A stretch of 64,000 bases of DNA from Brachypodius melanocephalos (GCA_013398615.1 VZSR01003807.1:6700935-6764934), one strand, 5' to 3'. Positions 25,422-39,289 are shown, numbered from the stretch's first letter. Program-made: numbers and translations. The notes: a model not told the origin generated them from the sequence alone.

Positions 25422-27974
25422 AACAGTTAGAAAATCCCATTCTCACAGAGTCACTTCTCCAGCCATAACTGTATTCTAGCAGATGTCCACCTCAATATTA
25501 CCAGTGATACATTCATTATGGGTCTGAAAATCCACTCTAGCTACTCCACCTGCAGTTTTTCCTCAGCCAAAAGCCCACACGGTGTACAGGAATAGGCCAA
25601 ATGCTAGGAAATGTGGGCAACTCCCATGCTGTTCACAAACATTAGTGTCCAAACCCAAGCACATTCTCCATTACAAAAACACAGGCAAAATTCCAAACAC
25701 AGAAAGCTGTTATCGTGTTTAGGGACAACTAACAATCCTTAACAGAAATTACCATTTGGAAAAATACTCTGTGTTCAGCTCCATCTGCACCCACTGTTTT
25801 GTTACAAGATATGCTGCTTTCCCAAACAATTTCACCAAGTGATTTTTTTAAAAATTCAACTTCAGAGCAGGATATCTAGACTGAAATGGTCATGGTCTGA
25901 TAGGAAAGGCTGGAGAGCTGATTAGAAAGTACAGTATACAATTAAGATATCAACACTTGCACCCAAACAGCTTAAAATTATTTCAAAGGGTACAGAAGCA
26001 GCAATAAACAGTTCATATTTCTGTCCTTTCAGTGGATGTGCTACAAAGGGCAATCTGGGCGAGGCAGTGCTAAATAAATGTTCCTACCAAAGCTCTGCCA
26101 GCTTTGTTATTACACTGCTCCTCCTGACAGGGCCTCTCTGTGCAGGGTTTAGAGGGCACTTTGACTCCTGGGGTGACCTGCTCTTTCCCTTTGTTCAGAG
26201 CATTCAGTAAAAGCACCAACTCAACCTTGGCCTTTTATGTTTCTGCTAAGTATTATTATACACTCAGTACTGCATTTTCATATGGATTCAGTAACTGTGA
26301 CTTCAGCAAACCCCTGAAAACCTGCACTAATGCTCCATGCATGTCAGCTCTGCTCTGTTCACTTCACTAAAGAGAGGGAGAAAACCATTGAGGAGGGGAG
26401 GAAGAACTGATACACTGCCCACCTCCAGCTCTGGCGCAACCCCACTGCTGGGAAGAGAGGGTGTAGAGACAGCACTGCCCTCTCCATCCCTGCTAGAAGA
26501 GCAATGTAAGGCAGAGCAAGGTCAGGCTAGACTAAAAGACCAACAATACTGGTGCATAATAATTTTGGAGCTGCATATATGTGCTATCTGGTACATTTTT
26601 TTTTTGCTATCATAACACATCTGGGATGTGCATTGGACATTTTCCCCAGCATTACTTCCCATTCACTATGCTCAAATGTCTGCCACCTTTCCTCAAGGTA
26701 TATAGAGGAAAAACACCCCTACAAGAGACTCACTCTTCTGTTCATCACACTGTTCTGGTCTACATGGCCATTTCCCCCTCCCTGTGTAGCTAAGTCAAGC
26801 CTGTCTGTTTCAAGTTTCAGCTGCAGTCAGCACTGTTTGAATGTGGTTGTTGTGCAAGTGAGCTAATATCTATAGTCTCATATGTTATCAGCAGAATGGC
26901 TATCTTCTGTCTAGAAACTATTATAGGAATGACAGATGTAGCAAAAATGGAGCACTAACTTAATTTTCAATTGCATTGCCTTCTCTCTGACCTGACAGTT
27001 CAAGCAGTCATCACTGGACCACTAGAGTAAGCAAACTCAGTATCAGAGACACTGGAGAGGAATTTCCAGGCTGTTTTTCACACAGCCACTTTCTCTGACT
27101 ATAGCTCCTCTGGAGTAGAGTGAATCACTCAATGGTCTGTCTTTGGTTAGCTCACATCTATTTAAAGCAGCGTGAAGATCCACACCTTTGATGTGAGTTA
27201 ATTAAGCTCACATGGCTTTCTCCAGCCTGGCTTCTGCTGCTTCAGAAGCAAAGGGAGCCAAATTAGACCCATCTGTCTAAATGGAAGGGGTCCTCTCCTG
27301 CCATAAGGCACACTCCATTACCCAGCACAGGAGCTGCCTTCCAAGAGCACCAGGAAAGGGGGGTCCATTGCTGCCAACAGCTACCAAGAATACCAGGCCT
27401 GCCAGGTGTGGGAGTTTTCATGAGAACCACAGTTCTGTGCCATCAACTTCTCTGCACAGAAGCCTCAAGGGTCTGTCTACAAAAGAATTTCCTGCAATAG
27501 CCTTTTGTTTAACCCTTGGAACATCTTGGCAGCAACAGATCTGCAAAAACGTTTGCTTTTTTCCTATTTAAAAATGAATGAACTAACAAACTCCAGTAGG
27601 GCAGAGAATGACTTCTTGCCTTGATTCTGCAGCCATTAATTGTGTACCTGAAGTTTGTAGTCTCTACATACTCTGGAAGCCTCTCAGTTGCTATCCTGGA
27701 ATCCCAGAAAGAAAGAAAGTAGCCTTAAATAATCCACATCATCAGGTACAGCTGTTACCAAGGTGCTCTCAAGGATTTGTGTCTCTCCCAAAGAGAAGAG
27801 TTGGGAGATTCAGCTGTCAGAAAAGACACTTTCAAGAACTACTGGTATCAATGGGGAGGTTATCAAAAAGGTGTGTAGCATGAGAACAACAGACAACAGG
27901 TATAAATTGCCATGGGGAAGATCTCACAGGATATTATTTAAAAATAGAAGTTTGCTATGAAGATAGCAAAGCAG
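25422..27974. other. Intronic stretch, no feature recognised
   Basis: Intron DNA of mixed composition. Several overlapping frames of 60-104 codons exist, but none has a recognisable domain. Confidence 0.6.
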
Positions 27975-28150
27975 CATTAACAGGTTTCTCAGAGACGGTG
28001 CAGCGTCTGTGTCCCTGGAGGTCTTCACATTCAATCAGATAAAGCCCTGAGCAACCTGGTTTTAATTCAGTGTTGACACTGCTTTGAGCTGAACGCTGAA
28101 TTAGGGACCTCCTGAGGTTCCTTCCATCCTGAAAGGCTCTGTGACCTTGT
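27975..28150 (+). mobile_element. CR1 LINE 3' fragment, plus orientation
   Basis: TGTCCCTGGAGGTCTTCACA, then CCCTGAGCAACCTGGTTTTA, then ACCTCCTGAGGTTCCTTCCA and GGCTCTGTGACCTTGT follow the order of a CR1 3' end. Diverged, about 500 bases from the SASH1 exon. Confidence 0.78.
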
Positions 28151-28644
28151 ACCACCTGCTAAGGGTTCTATAACGCATAAAATAATAGTAAGGGGTTCGC
28201 AGAACTGCTTACATTTGGGAGCTTGGAACCAGTATTTGCACCCTGGACTTTTGAGAAGCACCTCTTTACAGTTTGTACAGTGCAACTGAAAACCTGCACA
28301 GTTTCATTGTGCTTACACTGGGAGCATCTTGGAGCAAGGAAAGGATGTTTTCATCAGACAGTATCTTGCCTCCAGAGTTGAGGATTGCAACCAAATGTAT
28401 GCATGCAAGTACTCTAATTAAAGAAGAAATAAGAAATGCAGACTCCAAGGCTTAATGAATCATAAAAAATACCTAGGAAAAGCCTAATCCAGCTAATTCC
28501 AAGTGTTTAATTGACTTGGCTGAAACGTTTGCATGCGTGAACACAAACACGTACAGTTATTTCCCTGGGTAGAATTCCTCAGGCTGTAATATTGGTTATT
28601 CATCTGGAGCATGAATTGCAATTATTTAATAGAGTTATAACTTC

Positions 28645-28653
28645 TTTACATAC
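28645..28653 (-). other. SASH1: Splice donor of the SASH1 exon
   Basis: The minus strand reads GTATGTAAA directly after the codon TTG. This is a good 5' splice site that leaves the exon in phase 0. Confidence 0.88.
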
Positions 28654-28782
28654 CAAATCAAGGTCTTGGGAAACCCTTCGCTTGCGCAGCTCTTCCATCC
28701 TCTCACACACATCTGTGAAGCAGGTGTTATAGTAGTCTGCATACTGCTGTGCCAGATCATCAATATTTCCCAGTGACCCATC
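28654..28782 (-). CDS. SASH1: SASH1 coding exon 2 (internal exon, partial gene)
   Basis: Read on the minus strand, this exon is 129 bases, exactly 43 codons, open throughout and phase 0 at both ends. It begins with DGSLGNIDDLAQQYADYYN and contains VCERMEELRKRR before ending QDLDL. This matches the N-terminal region of vertebrate SASH1 as I remember it, just after the short acidic first exon, with conservative changes (human has S in NTCFSDV where this has T, and QDLEV where this has QDLDL). SASH1 is a cytoplasmic scaffold with a central SH3 and two SAM domains; published roles include TLR4/TRAF6 signalling, cell adhesion and pigmentation. None of those domains is in this exon, which encodes a charged, probably helical segment before them. 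The acceptor has a good pyrimidine tract ending CTGTAG and the donor is TTG|GTATGT. No other exon of the gene was recognised in the window. The paralogue SASH3/SLY1 is less likely because it lacks this N-terminal match. Confidence 0.93.
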
Positions 28783-28807
28783 CTACAGGGAAGACAAAGA
28801 AAACAGG
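28783..28807 (-). other. SASH1: Splice acceptor and pyrimidine tract of the SASH1 exon
   Basis: On the minus strand the bases before the exon read as a T/C-rich tract (TTTTCTTTGTCTTCCCTGTAG). This is a strong 3' splice site, with a possible branch point (TTGAT) slightly further upstream. Confidence 0.88.
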
Positions 28808-30119
28808 TTTTTAAATCAATTTTAAAATTCTAATTTAAAGGTAGCACCACAACTATGAAGGAAACCCTCTCCCTGCAGCACATGGTGCTCAGGTCATCCT
28901 CTCCATCCCTATCCAAGAGCCCACTAACAGCAAGAACAGTTGGGAACTGCAGCACCAGAACAGCTCCTCACAGTCATGTGGGACTTTGTCAATTCCTACA
29001 GAGAGAAAGAAGGCAGGGACAACAATGCAGGGCAGTGGAACAACACATCCTCAGGCACTATCTGCCTCAATTCCTTCCCACCAGCACCTGGTTCTCCCAA
29101 GCAGCAGCTCGCTCTTCCAAGAGCCAGTCCTTACACGCATTCCACTGACCTCACCGAGGGCAGCCGTGCTTTGTAACAATGACTAACTGCAACTGAAACC
29201 ATGACATTTCTTGCCAATACACCAAATCAGCCAGACTGCAAACAATGACACCCACAAAGACACGCTGCAAGTTGATCTTTTAAGATGTACTGGAGGTGGC
29301 AACACGGTTTGCAGAGTCCCAAATGTCTGCTTTGCAGGGCAGGATTGCTACACTGCTAATCAAATGGCTACAGCCAGAAATGTAATTTTAATTATCTGTT
29401 AATTACAGTCCAAATTCATACTTTAAAAATTATGAATGAAGAAAATAAGACCAAAACAATCATGTATTTTTTTAAAAGGCTGAATTTTAAGTGTCATGAG
29501 AAAGCTTTTTAAACATCAGATATGTATGCTGCACCTGTGAAGTGGGGTGGTGGGCAGGTACAAATGGACACACTTAAGATATGTCCAAAAGATGGGATGG
29601 AGTAATCTTGTGTCCCTATTTGTCTAACTTATGCATAAGCATGTATGTCACTGTGTGCATTCTTTAGAATGTAACAATCTGCTCTCTGTGCCTGTCCTGA
29701 GAGAGGGACAAGAATACATTGCAGACTACTATTTCATTGCTGCTGTTAATAGATGCACACATATAAAATTCTGTCTTGATTACGAAGAAAAAGCTAAGCA
29801 ATAGAGAAATAATGTAAAAATAACTATGCTAATAATATACATAAATTGCAAGGTTGAGTTATTGCATATGAGCTAGGAGGAACTCTTAATTAATACCCAC
29901 ACCTTACTGAAGCTGTTGTTGCTTTGAAATAAGCATGTGGTCCCACTCTCAGGGACTGTGCTGAAGAGGTAGGTTTGCTCTAATGAAGTATCACTTCCAG
30001 AGAACTGGAAAAAACATTCCAGTTTAAATTGAAGTGAAAGCCTATTACATCTCAGAGTCAGTGAAAAGTACTTTCTACTCTTTTAAAGTGTAATTCCATG
30101 GGCAGAACAGTCAGCTCCT

Positions 30120-30154
30120 GAAACTTTTGCAGATTCCCCAGAAACTTTTGCAGA
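30120..30154. repeat. 14-base direct duplication, period 21
   Basis: GAAACTTTTGCAGA occurs at 30120 and again at 30141. Confidence 0.8.
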
Positions 30155-33100
30155 GCTCACATCCACAAAATTTAGAACAGCTTGCATTTTCTCAACACTA
30201 CTGTGTTCAGTACAGGTGGAAAACAATTTGCATGTCACTTACTGGAGCAGCAGAAGCAAAATTACTACACTAAATATATGCCTACACTTTCTGCCCTGCC
30301 CCCATACTTATTTATTTTTTTACTGTAGTTCCTATCTCTCAACCTGCCAAACATCTCACACAGGAGATGTTTCAAGCATTACAAGTTTGGGGTCCTTACA
30401 CAAATACACTTCTGGGAGCTTCGGACTTTCCAGAGCTTTGGTCAAACAACTCCCCGCACTGCTAAGCAAATCTATAGTTTACATGGGGAAAAAGCCAGCA
30501 CCTTTGAGAACACAACAGTGCAATCCTATCCTGCCTTTCTACAGGAGCCACAGTGCTACCTGCTCACAGCAGAAACCTGTGTCTTCCTCCAACCACCTGC
30601 TTGACATCCATCACTTCCCAGCAAGCTGGGGAAGAAACTTGGACTCATTGCCTGTACCAGTTCCACAAATTACCCTGTGCCACTGGACACTCCTCTGGTG
30701 GCTGAGGGTGTGCCTTCCAATCCCACATGGACTACATTCAGAGTTTAAACTCTCAGTAGGAAAAACCAGGGCTGCACTCCTGGGGGGAAAAAAAATGAAC
30801 ACCAAACTGAAAAAGCAACCCCCAAACTTAACCTTCATTTGCTCACTTTTGTGGGCAGTAAGAGAACCTGTATGACTTCCAAAGAGATGATGTGACATTG
30901 GAATCCCAGCCACTCAACCATAACAAACATCCCTCTCCAAGGGTTATCAAACATTGCCACTTCGGAGAATCTTCCCCACCCAGAGTCAGTTTATTCCTTG
31001 ATAACCTTTGCCAGTTAAGAATATTGAAGGTGGAAACAGTCATGACAGAAGAGCAACACAGAGAAGAATAATTTTACTGAAACAATATGAAAACTGCCTT
31101 TCAGTCCATCTCCTCTCACAATTCTGGAAACCATACATTCCATAAAGTTAACCAGCTCCAAAATATGCATAATTTTCGAAGGTAATTCATGACTTTGAAA
31201 TTGTCTGAAATACTTTAAATCCAAACAGATCACGTGAACTTTAGCTTAGCTGAGAACCAGACAGAGCTGAGGATCTCAGCACACTGCTCCAGTGCTCCTC
31301 CCCACACCTCCTCAGACACATGGTCACAGACCATTTGCAGGACAGCAGTGGCACTGCCAGTGGATCAAACACAGCTGAACAAGTGCTCATTTTTCGCTTC
31401 TGCTGGCGTGCAGTTCACTGTGCTATTTTTAAAGGTAGCCTCCGCAAGGCTGAAGGCTTCTGACTGTCCCTAGAACAAAATTAGCTCGATTGCAGCACCC
31501 CAATTAAAGCCCGCAGAATGTGGGTGGCCCCACTTGCCGGCAAGCACGTGGCTGCAAAGAAAGGCCCATTCACAAGTGACCCAGTCCACAGTGCCACCGT
31601 GTCCAGAGGAGCAGAGCTGCAGGCATCAGCCTGCCTGAGTGACAGCAGGGACTGCTGGCAGTGCTCGGGGCTTGGGTGAGGGGCTATGCTGCAAATGATA
31701 ACAAGCTTAAGGTCCTGAAAAAGATGAAGGAACTGAAAAAATCCCGCAAGATCTCAGAGACGAGACTAGACAGCTGACACACATACTCATTACTGCCCTG
31801 CCATGTGCTTTTGCTGGGTTACCAGACCGAGGGCAGCCACAGCTTTATGCTGTTGCCATTCCACCAAGGCCACGTGCATCCTCCCCACTACATGTGGACA
31901 GCTTTGGGATTTGAAGCCCCGCAGCTTCAAAATTAGAACAAAACCACAAACATTTGCATTTGCACCTCAACTTGCCAGAAAGGTGCAGTGGAAAATGCCA
32001 ACTGAAGGATTTGTGTATATGGCCAAGAGTTGTGTGTTGCTTTAGAGAATTTATGCATGCAGGCAATGCAGAGAGCGTTGGTTTTGTCAAAAGAAGTACA
32101 GATACATAAATCAACCCCAGCCAACGACAGCATGCATCTCACAAGCCGCAGCATCCTCTCATGTTTCATGCAAGTAAATGTCATAACTTAACAAAGGATT
32201 GTATATTTGATTTATATGACCTCAAATTTGACCTCTAGAGTTATCTCCATCATCCTCCTTTATTCTTCAAGCACTACTAAAAACACGGCAAAACTTAGAA
32301 AAGAGAAGATGCTTCATTTTTCTGCTGCACAAATAATGGCCAAGACCTACTTTAGATATCATCAAACCACAAGTATAACTCATCTGAAGAACCATGACAT
32401 TTTGTCTATTCTTTAAATTGACCCCTCAGTGTCCCCAAATAATTCTAAACTGTCTCAAACAAAATCACCAGCAGTGTGCTTTGCAATTCTATTTTGGTTT
32501 TGAGTATTTAAAAAATATTTATATGCAAAACATTAGCTCCAGCTTGATAAGTCATGCATTGCCTTAAAAAAAGTCAAAAGAATAGTCTGAAAACTTTTTA
32601 AAAATCTCTAGAATTATTAATAAAATAGAATACTAAAAGTATAGTATAACTAACAACATTTTAAAAATATTTCACTCTGATACACAAAGAGTAAGACCCA
32701 GTGGTAATTTTCACAGGTTTAGACAAATGTGGAGTGCCATTTTAGTTTCACAAGTAGGAAAAAGCATACAGTTATTTGATACAAAAAATAATAAGCCAGT
32801 GTAATTTATAATAAGCCTTCAATCATGTACCACTATGTCCCATTCTGATATAGATGGGTTGCATATTTGAGACAGCTTACGTGAGCAATGAAAAAATATA
32901 TAGCTTTCAAATTTGTTCTTACTGATACATCCGTAATTCAGAAGCCTCTGAAATGCTCTGAACTGTCAGTGACACTTTAAAAACCAAAACCTCATAATAA
33001 ACTCTCTCATTTTGTTACAAATTTAACAGTTAAAAAAAAGCATTAACATGAAGAGTGTTTTATTACACCAGTTGTGTTCACTACCATGCAAACTGCAATG

Positions 33101-34593
33101 TTCCCACTATATAATCCCACAGATCTTCTCTGGTAGAAAAAAAATTGTGAGCAATACAAATACTGAGCAGGAAAACCATTCCCCAAACACTTTATTGGTA
33201 AAAAGTTACAACATGTTTCCTCTAAGACTTCACTGCTGCACAGACCCTTCCACAAAATAGTTTGATAGCCAGGAAAGTACACAACCCATTATTTATAAAG
33301 GGTTAAATGTAAAATGAAGATTTAATAGTCTAACAAAAACAGAAGTTATCTCAGATTTCTATTTTCAGTTGTGAAGTGTGTTCCTATATTTCCATTTTAT
33401 AATGTATGCATGCAACATTTTTTGGTATCATAAAACACAGAGCAAAATGATGAATTGCCCTAAAATTCCCAGAGAATTAATTCTGATATGCATGTGAATA
33501 TCAGAGGAATCCACTGGGATTCCTGTTAATGGAGTGACTACAAAGAAAAGTTGGAATGATTTGGCACTTGTTAGACTTTATCAGTGACTGCACATCAGTT
33601 AGTTTAAGGCCTTGGCAGAATCCTTTGTATTTGACATATGAAAGTGTAAAAGAGAAAAATGTTTTGCTAGAGAGCTCTGCTGTCCATAAAATTAAGTAAA
33701 AATACCTTCATCTTTTAATAGTATAATAAAATAAAATAGCTGAGGAGGAATAACGGACTTTGCTAAGTAACAAATACATTTGATGAACCTTCATGTGTAC
33801 CTAATTATTAGGCACTAGCAGAGCATGCATACTTTCTATATAAATTTCTACTCAGAATAAGATTTTTAGAAAAATGTTTCAAAAAGTACAACTATTTTTA
33901 CTCTGTACTTTTCCATCTCAGAATCTGAAAAATGTGTTACAAAGCTGCACATTCCAGCATATCCTCCTCCTATTCTGGCAGATATTAGGAATGTCAGGAA
34001 AGAGGTCTTGATTACTGGATATCTGTGCTCACATAACTGCACGAATCTCAGAAATGTAAAAAGACGTGGATGCTACAAGCCTGTTTGTTCAGCGAGACAG
34101 ATGGGTGTCCATCTGCACATGGCAATGCAGGTTACAGTGCACAATGCAACTATATGAGAGCAAAACTTAAAAGCCACTGCAGCTATGGCCACAGCACATG
34201 CATAATCTGGGATTTTAGGAATAGGTCAGAAAGTGGGGAAAGACAATCTGACTTTTTTTCCTATTAAAGTATAAATGAAGGTGGAAATGGCACCAGCAAA
34301 GGGAAGGCGCTCTTTCACAACACACAGCAGTCATGCCCTGGCAAAGGCACATTTTTTGACCTTAACAGGCTAAGATGAGAAAAATCCATTTCCATGCCTG
34401 AAACACAGGACTACTGTGTGGAGACTCACTTTAAACATTAGCAGCTTATTTCTGGCAGTTAGATTTTAACAGGGACGCCTACTAAAAATTTGTGGAACAT
34501 GACCTTGCATTTCAATAATACCTTTGGTTTGGATAGCTCTAAGAAGTGCATAAATGAAAGCCAGAACGTGGGCCAGAGCAAACAGGCTTGTTT

Positions 34594-34624
34594 GGGGAGG
34601 GGAGAAAGGGAAGAGGGAGGAGGG
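34594..34624 (+). other. Potential G-quadruplex, purine-only strand
   Basis: Six G runs of three or four separated by 1-5 purines (GGGG-A-GGGG-AGAAA-GGG-AAGA-GGG-AGGA-GGG). The plus strand is all purine here, which also permits triplex formation. Confidence 0.6.
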
Positions 34625-37600
34625 ACAAAAAAGCAGTGAAATGAGATCATCTACTGCAGGAAAACATATTTGTGCCTAATAAACACCCTGTTTTTGACAG
34701 GACTTCATCTCCATGGCACTCATCCTACGAGATGTTTAAAGTTAAGCAGAACTAGCTTAGCTAGAAAGCAAGGAATGAGCAGATTTTCATAGGCAACTGA
34801 CTAAGATGCCACTCCTTTTTAGATACTTTTACTATCATAAAAGCTTGAGAAACTTTGTATCCTTCCCTAAGGGACACTGGACTGGTGGCAGAACTCCTTG
34901 CATTCCAAAATACACTAATACCTGAATTCAGGCTACAGTTGATTAATCTGAGACACTGTATTCCAGGTTCCTTCACAGTTCTTTCTCTCTTTCTTTCACA
35001 GGTTTTCCAAACAGAAGAGTTAAACCTGTGTCCACCTCTCTGGCTAGAGCTTGTGTCTCAATTTACTACAGTAATACAAAGTGAGGACAGGCATCTGTAG
35101 GAAAACCTGCCGAGCTCTATTATAATTGTATCTGTTACACATTTCTGACCCTTTTACCTATCCCTTGCTACCAATGTATTTCTGGTAGGGAGAGGGCTGA
35201 TGTTTTGCTTTCTGGCACAGCTTCAAAATGCTTGCATTAAAAATGAACCCAACAAGCTGCTAGAGAAATATTCCCTTCTATTCCTAGGGCTCAGCAAAGA
35301 CAATCTTCCATTCAGCAGAGTTAACAATTCCACTATCCATGCAATGACAGGTTCAAAGCCTGTCTTGACAGTCAGCAGGGTCGGAAATGTGAATGAGACA
35401 GAAGTGCAAGGCCAGGCAGCCAGCACTTGCCTTGATATTCAGACAAAGGCATAAAATATCCAGTGTACAAGTCATGACATTTTTATATTGAGAACAGCTA
35501 TTTTTGAGGATGCTGAAAAGTTGTCACAGTTCCCTTGACCTCTCTATAGCCAGACAGTGTGAGAACAAAAAGAACATACAGACCAGACTGATTCAATAGA
35601 CTTTCCATTAATTTTTAAGGCATCTGAGGGTTGAGTCATTAAACTATGTGGCTTTACAGACAGAGTCACAAAAATAGATATGGTACTACTGTGTCAGGCT
35701 TGCTGCAGCATGGTTAAAATGGTTATAGATTGTGTACAATAAGCAGAAAGCACAATGGTATACTTTGATATCAAAGATTTTGCAGCAGTTACCTTAAATA
35801 ACTGATACGACCCACTGAGTTTAGAGCACAGTCACTCTAGACCCAAAAATTTCACATTAAACCACAGAGATATGTAAGTTTTTCTCCATATATATAAAAT
35901 TTTGCCCTATCTTTCCATCAAAAAACCCTTTTACTCTTTTCAAAATTCTGCAAATAAAGTGCTCCCTTCACCAGTAGCACCATAGTCTTTTTACCCTCTC
36001 TTTTTACTGTAAAGCCCCAAAGCCTTTGTCAAGAAGGTATATCAAAGCATCTCTGGAAAAAAGATTCTGAATGTGATTTCTGCTTTTCCCTCTGTAAAAT
36101 AAAATAAATTTTAAAGCCCACTACTGGGATCCCTCTCTGTGGCTTGCAACCAAGGAAGTCCTCTATAGAAAAAATAAAAAACATATGCATGCTAACAAAA
36201 AGTTGCATCTATGCAAATGTACATTCCAACATACTTAAAAAGTTGGTATTTATCACAAGTAGAACCAAGTCTTGACAGACAAGAATAGATGCAAATTTTA
36301 TTCATGAATGTTAGCTCAAAGAATCCTTAATGTCCAGCTTCCCTAATAACAGTATATTATCTTCTGTCCTCCTTTCTCTGAGGTGCCCTGTGCTAAGCTC
36401 AAGCTGTAACTCAAAACCCTTGTCTGCTCTGACACCTAAAAGACCATCACCATCCACCAGACTGGTCAGCAGTCAGCTACAAGTTGCCATTGTCAGCTTG
36501 TAAAGCAGAACAAGTCAACTCCTTAAGCCATGTAATAGCTGCACCTGATATCACCTCTCATTAGTTTTGTCTCCCTTGCTCTCACTGCCCCCTCCTTTCG
36601 TACACTCTGCTGAGACTTTTTCTCAAATTGAGTGAAAATTTATCACTTCATGTGCACCAGCTGCAGCGGGTTCTAGCCTGAGACTTGGAGCAGAAACAAA
36701 TGGTAAGTAAAAGAATGGCAAGGGTTAAGAAGTGTACACATATCTGATAAAAGCACCATTAAGGAGATGGAGGTGAATTTCCTGTTTCAGATTTGGTAAA
36801 TTTAGCATATATTACGGGGGTGGCTTCATGTCTGAGATAAGTTAGGGTCTAATGAAATAGATATGCAAAAGGCAAACATCTCAAGTAGGTGATGAAGTAA
36901 ATATTTCAGGAGTTAGCCATATCAGCTGCAATAGTGAAGGAGGTCTCATTAAAGCTCTTTTCCTTATATTTAGCAGTAGTACAGTATGACAAAACCAAAT
37001 CTTCCACAGTATATGGGACTACACAACTGAGGTGTGAGTAATCATTAAAGCAGTTTAGCAAAAACTTAAACAGAAAACGTGGAGAAAAAATATTTGGATA
37101 TTCAAAGGCAAAACAAACTGAGTAGTCATCAGTATCTCAGGACAAGTGTGGAAGCTCAGCAAGTCTTGTTTACAGTATTTCCCCAAGGTGTTAAAGTTGC
37201 TCAGAGAAAGGAAACTTTGGTAATGGTTATGTGCTAGTTTTCTAACAGAACTACTTTTCCAAGTGTCAAGGCAGGAGAGAGTGACTGCTCTTAAACTGAA
37301 CTGTGCTGTGCTTTTCCCCTGGACAGTTCAGCAGAGGGAGGACACACCTCGTCCAGAAAAAGGAAAGTTCACTAAAAACAAACTCCTCATCTTCCTTTCT
37401 CTGTTCCCCCTTGCCTCTTCAGTGTGCGCCCCTTGCTGCTTTACTTTGAGAGCCAGGCCTAGGATCCTGGCAGGTCCCTATGGACAGCAGTTTCCTCCAG
37501 CCCACCAAAACCCAGCAGTACTGGCTTTGGAGATGCACCAGTAAAGGAGAACACTCCATGCCTTCCCTCATTTCTTACCACCCCAGCAGCTAAATCCTGC

Positions 37601-39289
37601 ATGGGACCTTCCCTGCAATGATAACTGCTGAAGGGCAGAGGAGAGCACACAGTCCTCTCTCACTCTGCAGCACTGGGAAAGCCCAGCAGGGATGCAGTCA
37701 CCCCACGTTCCTCATGACTGGATGAGCCTATTACCTCATCTGCACTTACACAGCAAGAGCTACAGGGCAGCACTGCACCTTGCATCACCCAGCACTTAAA
37801 AATGCTGCTCTTAGGAAGCTGGGTGTGACAGCAAGCACAATTACTTACTCCCACTTGTGCCATTTTGGATGCTAACTTCCAAGAGGAAGGTGCTCTCCTG
37901 CTATCCATGTCAGGATTCCAGAAAGGGGAAAGGAAATCTCGAGTATCTGCCTTCACTTCAAACTACTTTTACAAAGAGTGAAAAAACACTGCTCTGCATA
38001 CCCCAAGGCATGACAGGATCACTCCTCTTTTTTGGGAGTAGGTATAGAAATTAGCAATCCTGGTTGAGGCACCCAGCAGCACAGGGGATTGCATGCCCCA
38101 GAAACGCAGCCCTTGATTTACTGCTGCAAGTACAGAGGGCAGCCCAGCTGCTAGCTGTGCAAAGCCAGAATGCTGATGTTTAAACTGCTTTCTCAAACTC
38201 TGATATTTTTCTGGGTTTTCCTGCTGGAAATTCAGCTGCTTGCAGACTAGAGGATACACCCAACACTTCTACATAAGCAGGGACTAACCTCGCCTTCACT
38301 CCTACCGCTTCCTGACAGGACGTCTTCTACCAGGAAAGGAAACAACCGTAATTGAGCATGGCAGCAATCCATGTTTCTCCCTGTAATCTTAGCAGCAGAA
38401 GAAATGATTTCCTGTAGCTCCTGTAAGCAAGCTGTGCCCAGGCCCCCCCTTCACCAATGCTGCCCATCCCGCCTGCCTGTGCTATCCCTGCAGGGACCAT
38501 GTGCTCTGTGCTGGCACACAGAGGTAGCATTAATAAACTAGCTTAAATGGACACCTCACATTCATACGAATCTGAAACCAGAAAAGCTGACTCTGCCCTG
38601 AAGCACTTCAGTGAAGCCTCAGCTTTTGAGTCTTAACAGAGGTATGGCACTGTTAACACAGTCTCGACCACTGTAGGTAGCATACAGATGAACTAAATAC
38701 AATACTGCTCATGCAAAACTCCATGGTGCTGGGCTCAGGTTTTTTATCGCCTTAACTAAGCTTCCTCAAGTCTCTTTGGAGAGTGTTTTATTTAGGAACA
38801 GTGAAGCACAGTTATCAAGGGGTTTCAGTTCATTTAATTAAGCTGAATACAATTACACTCCAGTGGGTCTTAAAAATGAAGAATCTATTTAAATATTATT
38901 TAGATGCATATCTTTTAAGTACCACAGATTGCACAGGGCTTCATGTTTATATCAATTAGGGATATCAACCTAGCAGTAAGAACTCTCTCTCTTGCCAGCT
39001 TATAATCCTTTCCACTCTGGGATTCCACATTTTATTTACTCATTTCCCTTTATCTGTGTACAATGAAGAAAGGCTTTTTGCGTTCCTGTATGCTCACACT
39101 GCATCATTGCCAAAGCACTTCCTAATTAGGCTAAATAGGCCCCTTACACAAATAAAAGAGGAATATTTCTGCCTATCGACACAGCACATCCTACAAAGTC
39201 TGGGCTTGAATAATGGTGTGATTTCTGTATGTCCCAGGTATTTCATATTTTTCTGAAGGATGTTATGTGCTTGTTTCAAGGAAGTGTTT

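Larger units (their letters stand above)
1..28653 (-). other. SASH1: SASH1 intron 2 (3' end lies beyond base 1)
   Basis: Everything downstream of the exon on the minus strand is inferred to be intron, because the gene has many further exons and none was recognised here. In the human protein the next exon continues with an E-K-P-D stretch; I looked for it by eye on the minus strand and did not find it. The intron carries an ERV/LTR, three CR1 remnants, a tRNA-derived SINE and simple repeats, listed separately. Confidence 0.75.
28808..39289. other. Intronic stretch, no exon recognised
   Basis: Intron/flank DNA. It holds the longest frame of the window (30216-30875, plus strand, 219 codons, no recognisable domain), a small direct duplication near 30120 and a G-run cluster at 34594-34624. 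Confidence 0.6.
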
